From positions 124,001 to 188,000 of the forward strand of contig NZ_BANR01000007.1 of the NCBI RefSeq assembly GCF_000332975.1: DNA of 64,000 bases, read 5' to 3'. Below are positions 43,840 through 51,656 of the stretch, piece after piece (positions within the stretch are counted from its first letter, which is position 1; every line of letters begins with the position of its first letter). The notes beneath the pieces are model-generated. The model was not told the origin of the DNA, made no database searches, and worked only from the letters and a program-made list of their open reading frames with translations. The translations under genes and the position numbers were made by a program. Source of the stretch: Gordonia aichiensis NBRC 108223. Its GTDB lineage: Bacteria > Actinomycetota > Actinomycetes > Mycobacteriales > Mycobacteriaceae.

Positions 43840-46383
43840 ATGACTAGTTCTACCCGCCCCACTCCTCACGCCGGTAGCCGCAGCCCCGTGGCCGGCGCCC
43901 CGGCAGCACGCCCCGACGACGCGACCGCGCGCCTGCTGGCAGGCCTCAACCCGCAGCAGCGCGCCGCTGTGTTGCACAGCGGATCACCGCTGCTCATCGT
44001 CGCGGGCGCGGGGTCGGGCAAGACCGCGGTGCTCACGCGCCGCATCGCCTACCTACTCGCCGAGCGCGACGTCGCGCCCGGCCAGGTGCTTGCGATCACC
44101 TTCACCAACAAGGCCGCGGCCGAGATGCGTGAGCGCGTGATCGGTCTGGTGGGCCCGCGGGCCAACTTCATGTGGATCTCCACGTTCCACTCGACGTGTG
44201 TGCGCATCCTGCGTGCCCAGTCGGCGCTTCTGGAGGGCCGCAACTCCAACTTCTCGATCTACGACGCCGACGACTCCAAGCGGCTGCTCGGCATGATCAT
44301 CAAAGATCTCGACCTCGACCCGAAGAAGTTCGCCCCGCGCGGCGTCTCCGTGGTCATCTCGAACTACAAGAACGAACTGGTCACGCCCGACGAGGCGATC
44401 GCCGCGACGGCCGAGGGCGATCCCACCGAGCAGGCGATCGCGACGATCTACGCGGAGTACCAACGCAGACTGCGCACCGCGAACGCCTTCGACTTCGACG
44501 ACCTGATCGGTGAGACCGTCGGACTACTCAAGCGGCACCCCGAGGTCGCCGAGTACTACCGTCGACGCTTCCGTCACGTCCTCGTCGACGAGTACCAGGA
44601 CACCAACCATGCGCAGTACGTGCTGGTCCGTGAACTCGTACTCGGCAGCGGATCCGACGACGCCGCCGAGGAGCAGGGGGCACCAGGGGCCGGCAGGCAG
44701 ACCGTCGAGCCGTCGGAGTTGTGCGTCGTCGGTGATGCGGATCAGTCGATCTACGCCTTCCGAGGCGCGACGATCCGCAACATCGAGGAGTTCGAGCGCG
44801 ACTTCCCGAACGCCGAAACCATTCTGCTCGAACAGAATTACCGTTCGACGCAAACCATTCTGTCCGCGGCGAATGCGGTGATCGCACGTAACCCGAACCG
44901 TCGGGAGAAGCGACTGTGGACCGATTCCGGTGATGGCGAACTGATCGTCGGGTACGTCTCGGATTCCGATCGTGACGAGTCGATGTTCATCGGCACCGAG
45001 ATCGAGCGGCTCACCGACCACACGATCGGCGGGGTGTCGGAGTCGTACAAGTACTCCGACATCGCCGTGTTCTACCGCACCAACACCGGTTCGCGACCGA
45101 TCGAAGAAGTCTTCGTGCGGCACGGGATTCCGTACAAGGTGGTCGGCGGGACCAGGTTCTATGAGCGGAAGGAGGTCCGCGACGTCGTGGCCTATCTGCG
45201 CACCGTCGCCAACCCCGACGACTCGGTGAGCCTGCGCCGCATCCTCAACACCCCGCGACGCGGGATCGGCGACCGCGCCGAGGCGTGCGTCGCGGTACAT
45301 GCCGAGAACACCGGTGCCAGCTTCTACCAAGCGCTGCTCGACGGCGCCGAGGGTAAGGTGCCGTTGCTCAATTCGCGTGCGGTCAAACAGATCAGCGGGT
45401 TCGTCGAGCTGATCGAGGGCTTGCGGCGCGACTTCCTGACCACCTTCGGGCAGGCCGACGATGAGGCGGCCGACGTCGCGACGGTCTCCGACGCGACGGA
45501 GGAGGGTGCCGATATCGGCGAGCTGGTGGCAGCAATCATCGATCGCAGCGGCTACCGCGCCGAACTGGAGGGCTCCAGCGACCCGCAGGACGCCGCGCGA
45601 CTCGACAACCTCAACGAACTGATCTCCGTCGCAGCCGAATTCAGCATGGAGGCGGCTGCCGCGGATGAGGTCGACGACGACGTCGACATCGACGAGGAGG
45701 CGGGCGGCACCGACGGCGAACCCGAGCCCGGATCGCTCGCGGCGTTCCTCGAAAAGGTTGCGCTCGTCGCCGACGCCGACCAGGTGCCCGACGAGGGTGA
45801 CGGCGTCGTCACTCTGATGACCCTGCACACCGCCAAAGGACTGGAGTTCCCGGTCGTCTTCGTGACCGGTTGGGAGGACGGGCATTTCCCGCACATGCGT
45901 GCGCTCGGCGATCCCGCCGAGTTGAGCGAGGAGCGTCGACTCGCGTATGTGGGTATCACGCGCGCCAAGGAGCGGCTCTACCTGACCCGGTCGATGACGC
46001 GTGCCTCGTGGGGGCAACCTGTCTCGAACCCCGAATCACGCTTCCTGCAAGAGATTCCGCAGCACCTGATCGATTGGCGACGTACCGAGCCGAAGCGTGG
46101 CGTGCGCGGATTCGGTTCCAGCGGAGGCGTTTTCGGACGTTCAGACGGCGGATCGTCGCGCACGCTTGGCCGCTCGCAGTACTCGACCGATCCCAATCGC
46201 GGTCGCAACAAGCAGATCCATCTCGACGTGGGCGATCGGCACAACCATCCCAAGTACGGCATGGGAAAGGTCGTCGGCAAAGAGGGGAGCGGTGCCACCG
46301 AACGCGTGGTCATCGACTACGGCGGCAACACCGGGCGCGTCACGCTGCTGACGGCAGGCGGGATTCCCGGAGAGAAACTCTGA
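43840..46383 (+). CDS. pcrA: ATP-dependent DNA helicase PcrA/UvrD1
   Basis: Superfamily 1A 3'-5' helicase for repair and replication restart, 847 residues. Motifs in order: I (AGAGSGKTAVLTRRIAYLL, about residue 55), Ia (TFTNKAAAEMRER), II (VDEYQDTNH), III (GDADQSIYAFRGA), IV (LEQNYRST), V (MTLHTAKGLEFPVVF) and VI (EERRLAYVGITRAKERL). An acidic insertion (about 600-635) and a C-terminal Tudor-like Ku-interaction region (DRHNHPKYGMGKVVGKEG) match actinobacterial UvrD1. It is the counterpart of Rv0949 in the conserved block. Confidence 0.95.
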   Translation: MTSSTRPTPHAGSRSPVAGAPAARPDDATARLLAGLNPQQRAAVLHSGSPLLIVAGAGSGKTAVLTRRIAYLLAERDVAPGQVLAITFTNKAAAEMRERVIGLVGPRANFMWISTFHSTCVRILRAQSALLEGRNSNFSIYDADDSKRLLGMIIKDLDLDPKKFAPRGVSVVISNYKNELVTPDEAIAATAEGDPTEQAIATIYAEYQRRLRTANAFDFDDLIGETVGLLKRHPEVAEYYRRRFRHVLVDEYQDTNHAQYVLVRELVLGSGSDDAAEEQGAPGAGRQTVEPSELCVVGDADQSIYAFRGATIRNIEEFERDFPNAETILLEQNYRSTQTILSAANAVIARNPNRREKRLWTDSGDGELIVGYVSDSDRDESMFIGTEIERLTDHTIGGVSESYKYSDIAVFYRTNTGSRPIEEVFVRHGIPYKVVGGTRFYERKEVRDVVAYLRTVANPDDSVSLRRILNTPRRGIGDRAEACVAVHAENTGASFYQALLDGAEGKVPLLNSRAVKQISGFVELIEGLRRDFLTTFGQADDEAADVATVSDATEEGADIGELVAAIIDRSGYRAELEGSSDPQDAARLDNLNELISVAAEFSMEAAAADEVDDDVDIDEEAGGTDGEPEPGSLAAFLEKVALVADADQVPDEGDGVVTLMTLHTAKGLEFPVVFVTGWEDGHFPHMRALGDPAELSEERRLAYVGITRAKERLYLTRSMTRASWGQPVSNPESRFLQEIPQHLIDWRRTEPKRGVRGFGSSGGVFGRSDGGSSRTLGRSQYSTDPNRGRNKQIHLDVGDRHNHPKYGMGKVVGKEGSGATERVVIDYGGNTGRVTLLTAGGIPGEKL

Positions 46384-46465
46384 TCTATTCGGGCGTGCGC
46401 TGTACGGGCGTGCCGGACCATGGGGTGGGCGGCCCGCAGCTGGGTGGAACCCGGTTGGAGCGTCC

Positions 46466-47599
46466 CTAGCCCGTATACGCCGACATCCGGACGCCGTGCT
46501 CGGCGAGCCAGGGGGCCGGATCGATCTTGGTGGTGCCGTTCTTCCAGACCTCGAAGTGGCAGTGCGGACCGGTCGACTGGCCGTCGGAACCGACGAGACC
46601 GATGAGCTGTCCTGCCCTGACGGTCATGCCCTTCTGCACCAGCACGCCGGACGAGAACATGTGGCCGTAGACGGTGATGGTGCCGTCAGGCGCCTGGACC
46701 TGAATCCAGTTGCCGAAGCCCGACGCCGGTCCGGCTTCTTTGATGACCCCATCGGTGGCCGCGTGGATGGGCGTACCGAGCGGAGCGGCGAAGTCGACGC
46801 CGCCGTGCATGCTGCCCCAGCGCATCGCGAAACCCGAGGTGAACTGGTACTCGCCGAGCGGGATGGGGGACACATAAAACGGCACGCTCTCAGCTGCCTT
46901 GCGTGCAGCCTCGTTCTTGACGAGTTGCTCGCCCTCGGCGAGCTGGGAGGTGAAGACGCTCATGTCCTGCGTGGACTGCTCGGGCGCTGCGACACCCGGC
47001 CCCGGATCGGGGGCCGGTGCTGCGGCGTCGACATTTGCGGCGTTGGTGGGCGTGGAGGTGGGTGCTGGCGCTTCTTCGGTGGTGCCCGCGTGGGCTCCCG
47101 CGGCGACCGCTGCGCCGGCGGCCATGGCGATGAGTGCGGCACGGCCACCGCGCAGGGCGGTCGGCGGTGCGGCGACACGATGCTTACCACGGGTGCGCGT
47201 GCGGCCGGGCTCGGAAATCTGGCGGAACGGCTTCTCGACGGGGCGTAGATCGATCTCGCCGCTGTCGGTGAGACCTGCCTCGGCGGCGAACGAATCGAAC
47301 TCCGCGCCCTCACTGTCGAAGGGGTCGTCGGCGTACGCCTCGAAGCCGCCCTCGGGGATCAGGATGTCTTGCGTGAGTTCGGAGCGGGTGGGCCGGTAAT
47401 ACGGCTCCCAGCTCGACGGAGACCACGACTGTTGGTCGTCGGCGGTCCAGGGATCGTAGGAGTCGAGATCGTCGATCGGGATGATCGCGGTCATCTCCTC
47501 GGCGGGGATCTCGTCGTACGCAGCGCCGCGTCGTCTTGTCACGGTGCCGACCGCCGACGTCGACCTGCCCGGAGCTCCGCGTTCCGCCAAGTCGCCCAC
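46466..47599 (-). CDS. M23 family peptidoglycan endopeptidase, membrane anchored
   Basis: A 377-residue protein with a long acidic cytoplasmic N terminus, one hydrophobic anchor (AALIAMAAGAAVAAGAHAG), a Pro/Ala-rich spacer, a short helical linker and a C-terminal LytM/M23 domain. The zinc motifs are HGGVD and the later HCHFEVW, which supply the ligands. It cleaves peptide cross-links of the wall. It is the counterpart of Rv0950c. The GTG at 47599 has AAGGA 5 nt upstream; a TTG at 47707 would add 36 residues and has no ribosome site. Confidence 0.85.
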   Translation of the reverse strand: MGDLAERGAPGRSTSAVGTVTRRRGAAYDEIPAEEMTAIIPIDDLDSYDPWTADDQQSWSPSSWEPYYRPTRSELTQDILIPEGGFEAYADDPFDSEGAEFDSFAAEAGLTDSGEIDLRPVEKPFRQISEPGRTRTRGKHRVAAPPTALRGGRAALIAMAAGAAVAAGAHAGTTEEAPAPTSTPTNAANVDAAAPAPDPGPGVAAPEQSTQDMSVFTSQLAEGEQLVKNEAARKAAESVPFYVSPIPLGEYQFTSGFAMRWGSMHGGVDFAAPLGTPIHAATDGVIKEAGPASGFGNWIQVQAPDGTITVYGHMFSSGVLVQKGMTVRAGQLIGLVGSDGQSTGPHCHFEVWKNGTTKIDPAPWLAEHGVRMSAYTG

Positions 47600-48059
47600 C
47601 TCAATCCTTGTTGCTGCGTTCCCGATGTCGGTCTCGTTACCGTTCGTGACCGATTCGTGATCCGTTGTGCTCGACTGACGGTAACGAAACGATTGCGGCA
47701 AGTCCAACGATCAGAGGAAAGAACCCACCCAAATGTGAGTTGGGTCACCGACGCAAGCCGGGTTTCCACACATCGCGAAGACGGTGTTCTCGATGTTAAA
47801 TCTCGCCCAAAACCGTTGCGCTACGCCCTTCTTGCCGACTCTGCACCCGCGTGCAGCGGACCGAGGGCAGACTCTATACGAGGAGCGTGGCGCGCTGATC
47901 GATGCCCTGGTGTCCTGCGATGGGGACGCCGACCGAGCGAGTGATCTGTCGCACATGCCGCGGAGGCCCTCACTAGGCCTGTATCCGGCAGGTTTAGAGT
48001 CCGATATGGCCCGTGTTACACCCAACATCAGCGGGCACAACGACGAAATGGTGAGCTGA
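47600..48059. other. 460-nt divergent gap between the M23 peptidase and sucC
   Basis: No convincing gene is seen. It holds the GTTACC-type boxes near the peptidase start and a small hairpin with arms ACCCAA (47727-47732) and TTGGGT (47740-47745). A 91-codon plus-strand ORF (47784-48059) lacks a ribosome site and any family feature. The promoter of sucCD should lie in the right half, but no clear -35/-10 pair is visible. Confidence 0.6.
47636..47685. promoter_or_regulatory. MtrA-like boxes upstream of the M23 peptidase
   Basis: Direct repeats GTTACC (47636-47641), GTGACC (47646-47651) and GTGATCC (from 47657), with 10-11 bp period, are followed by an inverted GGTAAC (47680-47685). They resemble the GTAAC/GTCAC-type repeats bound by MtrA, which controls wall hydrolases in mycolate actinobacteria. 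They lie 37-86 nt upstream of the GTG. Confidence 0.4.
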
Positions 48060-49223
48060 ATGGATCTCTTCGAATATCAGGCGAAGGAACTGTTCGCCAA
48101 GCATGGGGTTCCCACCACACCCGGTCGGGTCACCGACTCCGCCACCGATGCACGAGCTATCGCCGAGGAAATCGGCAAGCCCGTGATGATCAAGGCGCAG
48201 GTCAAGACCGGCGGACGTGGCAAGGCAGGCGGCGTGAAGTACGCCGCGACCCCTGACGACGCGCAGACCAACGCAGAAAACATCCTGGGCCTCGACATCA
48301 AGGGGCACATCGTCAAGAAGCTCCTCGTGGCGGAAGCCAGCGACATCGCCGAGGAGTACTACATCTCGTTCCTTCTCGATCGCGCCAACCGCACCTACCT
48401 GGCCATGTGCTCGGTAGAGGGCGGCATGGAGATCGAAGAAGTCGCAGCGACCAAGCCGGAGCGGCTGGCGCGGGTGCCCGTCGATGCCGTCAAGGGTGTC
48501 GACGTCGCGACCGCGCGGTCGATCGCCGAACAGGGCCATCTGCCCGCCGAGGTGCTCGACGCCGCTGCGGTCACGATCGCCAAGCTGTGGGAGGTCTTCG
48601 TCGCAGAAGACGCCACCCTCGTCGAGGTCAACCCGCTGGTCCGCACCCCCGATGATCAGATCCTGGCCCTCGACGGCAAGGTGACCCTCGACGAGAACGC
48701 TGATTTCCGGCACCCCGATCACGCAGAGTTCGAGGACAAGGACGCCACGGACCCGCTCGAGCAGAAGGCCAAGGAGAACGACCTCAACTACGTCAAGCTC
48801 GACGGACAGGTCGGCATCATCGGCAACGGCGCAGGTCTCGTGATGAGCACCCTCGACGTTGTCGCCTACGCGGGTGAGAAGCACAACGGCGTCAAGCCGG
48901 CCAACTTCCTCGATATCGGTGGCGGCGCCTCGGCCGAGGTCATGGCGGCAGGCCTCGACGTCATCCTCGGTGACGATCAGGTCAAGAGCGTCTTCGTGAA
49001 TGTTTTCGGCGGCATCACCGCGTGCGACGCCGTGGCCAATGGCATCGTCGGCGCACTGAACAAGCTCGGCGACGAGGCCAACAAGCCGCTGGTCGTCCGC
49101 CTCGACGGCAACAAGGTCGACGAGGGCCGCAAGATCCTGGCCGATGCGAATCACCCGCTGGTGACGCTCGCCGAAACGATGGACTCGGGCGCCGACAAGG
49201 CCGCCGAGCTGGCGAGCAAGTAA
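48060..49223 (+). CDS. sucC: Succinyl-CoA ligase, beta subunit
   Basis: TCA-cycle enzyme subunit; ATP-grasp protein of 387 residues that binds nucleotide and succinate. Family features are the start [35 protein letters not shown] (nucleotide lysine), EVNPLV and [14 protein letters not shown] near the C terminus. It is followed 13 nt later by sucD, with which it forms the heterodimer. Counterpart of Rv0951. Confidence 0.97.
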   Translation: MDLFEYQAKELFAKHGVPTTPGRVTDSATDARAIAEEIGKPVMIKAQVKTGGRGKAGGVKYAATPDDAQTNAENILGLDIKGHIVKKLLVAEASDIAEEYYISFLLDRANRTYLAMCSVEGGMEIEEVAATKPERLARVPVDAVKGVDVATARSIAEQGHLPAEVLDAAAVTIAKLWEVFVAEDATLVEVNPLVRTPDDQILALDGKVTLDENADFRHPDHAEFEDKDATDPLEQKAKENDLNYVKLDGQVGIIGNGAGLVMSTLDVVAYAGEKHNGVKPANFLDIGGGASAEVMAAGLDVILGDDQVKSVFVNVFGGITACDAVANGIVGALNKLGDEANKPLVVRLDGNKVDEGRKILADANHPLVTLAETMDSGADKAAELASK

Positions 49224-49236
49224 GGGAGCGTCGGAC

Positions 49237-50139
49237 ATGTCTATTTTTCTGAACAAGGACAACAAGGTCATCGTCCAGGGCATCACCGGCGGTGAGGGCA
49301 CCAAGCACACCGCGCTGATGCTGAAGGCCGGCACCAACGTCGTCGGCGGCGTGAACGCACGCAAGGCCGGCACAACCGTCACCCACAAGGATTCCGACGG
49401 CAACGACATCGAGCTGCCCGTCTTCGGGTCTGTCGCCGAGGCGATGGAGAAGACCGGCGCCGACACGTCGATCGCGTTCGTGCCGCCGAAGTTCTCCAAG
49501 GACGCCATCATCGAGGCGATCGACGCGGAGATCCCGCTGCTCGTCGTCATCACCGAGGGCATCCCTGTGCAGGACACCGCGTACGCGTGGGCCTACAACG
49601 TCGACAAGGGCGCCAAGACGCGCATCATCGGCCCGAACTGCCCCGGCATCATCACGCCGGAGGAGTCGCTGGTCGGCATCACCCCGGCGAACATCACCGG
49701 CAAGGGCCCGATCGGTCTCGTCTCGAAGTCGGGCACCCTGACCTACCAGATGATGTACGAGCTGCGTGACCTCGGCTTCTCGACCGCCATCGGTATCGGC
49801 GGCGACCCGGTCATCGGAACCACGCACATCGATGCCATCGAGGCCTTCGAGAAGGACCCCGACACCAAGGTGATCGTGATGATCGGCGAGATCGGCGGCG
49901 ACGCCGAGGAGCGTGCTGCCGACTACATCAAGGCCAATGTCTCCAAGCCCGTTGTCGGCTATGTCGCGGGCTTCACCGCTCCCGAAGGCAAGACGATGGG
50001 TCACGCCGGTGCGATCGTGTCTGGTAGTTCCGGCACCGCGCAGGCGAAGAAGGAAGCCCTCGAGGCCGCAGGCGTGAAGGTCGGCAAGACGCCGAGCGAA
50101 ACCGCCAAGCTGGCTCGTGAACTGTACGAGAACCTGTGA
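49237..50139 (+). CDS. sucD: Succinyl-CoA ligase, alpha subunit
   Basis: CoA-binding subunit (300 residues) carrying the phosphohistidine. Features are the N-terminal [29 protein letters not shown], the [10 protein letters not shown] turn and the active-site histidine in [13 protein letters not shown]. It ends 21 nt before a strong terminator. Counterpart of Rv0952. Confidence 0.97.
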   Translation: MSIFLNKDNKVIVQGITGGEGTKHTALMLKAGTNVVGGVNARKAGTTVTHKDSDGNDIELPVFGSVAEAMEKTGADTSIAFVPPKFSKDAIIEAIDAEIPLLVVITEGIPVQDTAYAWAYNVDKGAKTRIIGPNCPGIITPEESLVGITPANITGKGPIGLVSKSGTLTYQMMYELRDLGFSTAIGIGGDPVIGTTHIDAIEAFEKDPDTKVIVMIGEIGGDAEERAADYIKANVSKPVVGYVAGFTAPEGKTMGHAGAIVSGSSGTAQAKKEALEAAGVKVGKTPSETAKLARELYENL

Positions 50140-50160
50140 TCTCGTAGTCGTCGATTCTCA

Positions 50161-50208
50161 CAAGACACCCCCGCTGGGGCCCCTCCGGGCCCTGCCGGGG
50201 GTGTCTTG
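50161..50208 (+). terminator. Strong terminator after sucCD
   Basis: CAAGACACCCCCG (50161-50173) pairs perfectly over 13 bp with CGGGGGTGTCTTG (50196-50208), and the loop adds a GGGGCCC/GGGCCC pairing. TTG follows on the plus strand. This closes the sucCD transcript and isolates it from the repeat-protein gene. Confidence 0.92.
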
Positions 50209-50249
50209 TTGTCGGCGTGCGGTGGTCCCCGGGGTGAGATACTGCACCG

Positions 50250-51032
50250 GTGACCAACGATGCCGCGGTTGCCGGAGCAGGCCAGAGCGCCGTGCTCGGC
50301 GCGATGAGGCTTCCGTTCCGCGTCGCGTCGGCGATGGCCGACGCAGCCGAGCGCGTGCCCGTGGCAGGGACGGTTGTCCGTGATGGGCGACGCGCAGTGC
50401 ACTCCGCGATCGATTCCGCGGGGGCGCTGGTAACCATTGGCACGCGCGCCTCTCTGGCGGCGTTGATCCGTGAGATCGTCGATGCGTTCACTTCCGAGAT
50501 CGACCTCACCGCGCTGGTGCTCGACAATGTGGACCTCGACAGGGTCATTGCCTCGGTCGACATGAACGCGATCGTCGACCTCCTCGATCTCGACGCCATC
50601 GTGGCCCGCGTTGATCTCGATACCGCGGTGGCGCGGGTGGATCTCGATGCCGCGGTCGCGCGGGTCGACCTCGACATGATCATCGACCGCATCGATGTGG
50701 ACAGGGTGATCTCGCGTGTCGACATCGAGGCGGTCATCGCCGGCGTCGATCTCGACGCGATCATCGAGACCGTTGACCTCGACCGTGCCGTCTCGCGTGT
50801 CGACATCGACGCAGTGATCAACCGCGTCGACCTCATCGGACTCGCCGATGTCATCATCGACGGCGTCGACCTTCCCGGAATTATCCGCGAGGCGAGCACC
50901 TCGGTGACCGCGGACGTGATGACCGACGTGCGCAGTACCAGTGAACGAGCGGACGATGCCGTCGCCGACATGGTGGGCCGTCTGCTGCGTCGACGTGTGG
51001 TTGCGGAGGTGGAGTCCGGTGAGCGTGACTGA
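50250..51032 (+). CDS. Nonapeptide-repeat protein of unknown function
   Basis: A 260-residue protein without signal peptide. Residues 94-192 are eleven uninterrupted nine-residue units of the pattern [VIL]-D-[LIVM]-[DEN]-x-[VIA]-[IV]-x-x (for example VDLDTAVAR, VDLDAAVAR, VDIEAVIAG). One or two looser units flank them on each side. The regular alternation of Asp and aliphatic residues suggests a solenoid or an amphipathic coil lying on a membrane. The N-terminal 80 residues contain amphipathic helices, and the C terminus ends LLRRRVVAEVESGERD. GTG start; its stop lies inside the next gene (RDD protein), so the two are coupled. I do not recognise a characterised family. Confidence 0.7.
   Translation: MTNDAAVAGAGQSAVLGAMRLPFRVASAMADAAERVPVAGTVVRDGRRAVHSAIDSAGALVTIGTRASLAALIREIVDAFTSEIDLTALVLDNVDLDRVIASVDMNAIVDLLDLDAIVARVDLDTAVARVDLDAAVARVDLDMIIDRIDVDRVISRVDIEAVIAGVDLDAIIETVDLDRAVSRVDIDAVINRVDLIGLADVIIDGVDLPGIIREASTSVTADVMTDVRSTSERADDAVADMVGRLLRRRVVAEVESGERD
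50529..50825 (+). repeat. Eleven 27-bp in-frame repeats
   Basis: The DNA underlying residues 94-192 of the repeat protein is a diverged tandem array of 27-bp units, many beginning GTCGAcCTCGA or GTGGATCTCGA. Neighbouring units at 50610-50690 are the most alike, consistent with local duplication. Confidence 0.85.
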
Positions 51033-51612
51033 ATCCCACCCCGATCCGTCACACTCCGATCCCTCCCACTCCGATGTGTTCGGGCAGGGAGCGCGGCACG
51101 AACACGACGGCGGATGCGACTCCTCCGACGTCGTGTCCGGTGATCGGGCTGCGCGCCGCGAGGCGCGGAAGAACCAGTTCCACGCCGTTCACGACACCTC
51201 GAAGTCGGCGGGGATCGTGAGCCGCGGGGTCGGTGCGGTGATCGACCTGATCGTCGTGCTGGTCATCATGAGTGCCATCTATCTGGGGGTCGTGATGGCC
51301 AGGCTGCTCTATAGCGTCCACGACTTCTCGATGCCGAGTACCAACGGATTCTTCACGGTGGGTGCATTCATCCTCGTGTCGATCGTGTACCTCGCGACGT
51401 GCTGGGCAGTGTCCGGCCGAACGCTTGGCAGCGTGGTGATGGGGATTCGGGTGGTGAACCGCAAGGGGAATCGTCTGCGCCCCACGGTCGCGGTGTTGCG
51501 CTCGGTAATCTGCGTGTTCTTCGCCATCGGGCTGCTGTGGGTTGGCGTCGACAGCAAACGTCGCTCGGTGGCCGACATGCTGCTGCGCACTCGGGTCGTG
51601 TACTCGCGCTAG
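51019..51612 (+). CDS. RDD-family membrane protein
   Basis: A 197-residue protein with a 60-residue His/Asp/Ser-rich N-terminal tail, then the RDD domain: GIVSRGVGAVIDLIVVLVIM (Arg and Asp at the first helix), two further hydrophobic helices, and GRTLGSVVMGIRVVNRKGNRLR with VGVDSKRRSVADMLLRTRVVYSR. RDD proteins are small membrane proteins of mostly unknown, sometimes transport-related, function. The GTG at 51019 overlaps the end of the repeat-protein gene by 14 nt. Confidence 0.82.
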   Translation: MSVTESHPDPSHSDPSHSDVFGQGARHEHDGGCDSSDVVSGDRAARREARKNQFHAVHDTSKSAGIVSRGVGAVIDLIVVLVIMSAIYLGVVMARLLYSVHDFSMPSTNGFFTVGAFILVSIVYLATCWAVSGRTLGSVVMGIRVVNRKGNRLRPTVAVLRSVICVFFAIGLLWVGVDSKRRSVADMLLRTRVVYSR

Positions 51613-51656
51613 GTTCATCACCCGCGCGGCGGTCGTCGACGACTAGCGTGAGGGGC

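Noticed and set aside
47600-47830. c-di-AMP (ydaO-type) riboswitch upstream of the M23 peptidase
   Set aside because: Such riboswitches precede some actinobacterial wall hydrolases, but the conserved core of that RNA could not be matched in the leader.
47784-48059. 91-codon ORF ending against sucC
   Set aside because: No ribosome site, no family likeness and poor composition; treated as leader DNA.
50529-50825. CRISPR array
   Set aside because: The 27-bp units are contiguous, in frame and coding, with no spacers.
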